Below, one piece after another: positions 63,577-64,000 of a DNA stretch of 64,000 bases (position 1 is its first letter; every line of letters starts with the position of its first letter). The position numbers and the translations under genes were made by a program. The stretch spans positions 1-64,000 of the forward strand of contig NZ_JAGGPW010000001.1 of NCBI RefSeq assembly GCF_018613655.1. The letters are read 5' to 3'. This DNA comes from Planococcus sp. ISL-109. GTDB lineage: Bacteria > Bacillota > Bacilli > Bacillales_A > Planococcaceae. The notes beneath the pieces were generated by a model that saw nothing but the letters and a program-made list of their open reading frames with translations, did not search any database and was not told the origin of the DNA.

Positions 63577-64000
63577 TTATATATTTATTTTTTCTTTACT
63601 ATCAGTAGAGACGCTTTTTCTATTCGCTACACTTAGTAGTGTTTCTTTCAACTCTTTCTCATTCAGACTTGGTAAGAGATTTAATAACATACTTATTTCA
63701 CCTGAACTAATTGGGGCTGCTTTGCCCACAAATATTTTAGGGAAAATTTGTTTACTTTGAATTTCATCTGTGTTTAAAAGTTCTTCGTACATTTTCTCTC
63801 CTGGTCGAATACCTGAAAAATTGATTTGAATATCTTCTTCAGAATAGCCGGATAAACGGATTAGATTTTTTGCAAGATCCACAATTTTTACCGGTTCACC
63901 CATATCAAGAACAAACACTTCACCACCACGTGCGAGTGTACCAGCTTGAACTACTAAACGTGATGCTTCTGGAATAGTCATGAAATAGCGTGACATATCC
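63577..64000 (-). CDS. PglF/CapD-like UDP-GlcNAc 4,6-dehydratase, C-terminal part
   Basis: The gene runs off the right end of the window; only the last ~140 codons are present and the start is outside. [20 protein letters not shown] and [29 protein letters not shown] are diagnostic of the C-terminus of membrane-bound CapD/PglF/WbpM-type dehydratases. The full enzyme would make UDP-4-keto-6-deoxy-GlcNAc, the substrate of the PglE-like aminotransferase in the same operon. The apparent Met at 63996 is not the start. Confidence 0.88.
   Translation of the reverse strand, partial: DMSRYFMTIPEASRLVVQAGTLARGGEVFVLDMGEPVKIVDLAKNLIRLSGYSEEDIQINFSGIRPGEKMYEELLNTDEIQSKQIFPKIFVGKAAPISSGEISMLLNLLPSLNEKELKETLLSVANRKSVSTDSKEKINI

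Overview
The window looks like a chromosome segment of a Gram-positive bacterium of the family Planococcaceae (Planococcus/Planomicrobium-like). The grounds are strong AGGAGG-type ribosome sites with frequent TTG and GTG starts, Bacillus-type gene families (hxlAB, CopY/CopA, a CWB2 surface protein, VanZ, DUF6241), and a moderate-GC backbone interrupted by clearly AT-richer blocks. The genus is an inference. I saw no rRNA, tRNA or CRISPR array.

Layout. (1) 1-6.3 kb: a rhodanese lipoprotein, a small hypothetical gene, a 1374-residue TPR protein with an embedded C39-like peptidase domain, and a carboxyethylornithine synthase/alanine dehydrogenase-like gene. (2) 6.4-11.3 kb: a REP-associated tyrosine transposase (RAYT) and a copY-copA-glutaredoxin copper operon, with two identical 171-bp composite REP repeats exactly 3,700 bp apart around the copper operon. 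(3) 11.3-22.4 kb: small membrane proteins, an IS30 copy next to a broken gene, a GtrII-like membrane protein, an SGNH hydrolase, an acetoin/diacetyl reductase, and two tandem ketopantoate-reductase-like genes with C-terminal membrane anchors. (4) 22.6-29.9 kb: an HxlR-family regulator, a HAD phosphatase, a cyclase-family hydrolase, hxlB-hxlA, and divergent zwf followed by gnd. Together hxlA, hxlB, zwf and gnd, with a housekeeping phosphoglucose isomerase, close the dissimilatory ribulose-monophosphate cycle that oxidises formaldehyde to CO2 with NADPH. The hxlA-zwf intergenic region carries two mirror-image 44-bp operators placed identically against the two promoters.

(5) 29.8-46.3 kb is an accessory island. 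It is bounded by direct repeats of the last ~100 bp of gnd plus its terminator, and it also holds partial copies of an aldo/keto reductase gene and of a HAD phosphatase gene. Inside lie a Schlafen/AlbA-type ATPase gene with an AT-rich iterated operator, a degenerate IS30, and an AT-rich seven-gene operon: a WYL-domain regulator, three different dynamin-like GTPases in tandem, a protein of unknown family, a two-TM long coiled-coil protein and an 88-residue protein. This operon is the best candidate in the window for an undescribed system, plausibly a membrane-remodelling defence system under WYL control.

(6) 46.3-53.1 kb: the intact HAD phosphatase, a very large secreted Ig-repeat/CWB2 surface protein, and a repeat-rich stretch around a VanZ-family gene. 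(7) 53.5-64 kb: a surface-polysaccharide operon on the minus strand (PglF-like dehydratase cut by the window end, Wzx flippase, O-acetyltransferase, Wzy-like polymerase, UDP-uronate epimerase, UDP-sugar 6-dehydrogenase, GT4 glycosyltransferase, PglC-, PglD- and PglE-like enzymes), followed by a FemAB-like acyltransferase gene. The Pgl set points to diacetylbacillosamine as the lipid-linked initiating sugar.

At least three families of dispersed intergenic repeats were found: 21-bp REP elements (about 13 copies), a MITE-like element with terminal inverted repeats (3 copies) and a ~120-bp hairpin-ended repeat (2 inverted copies). All calls come from reading the sequence; no database search was run.
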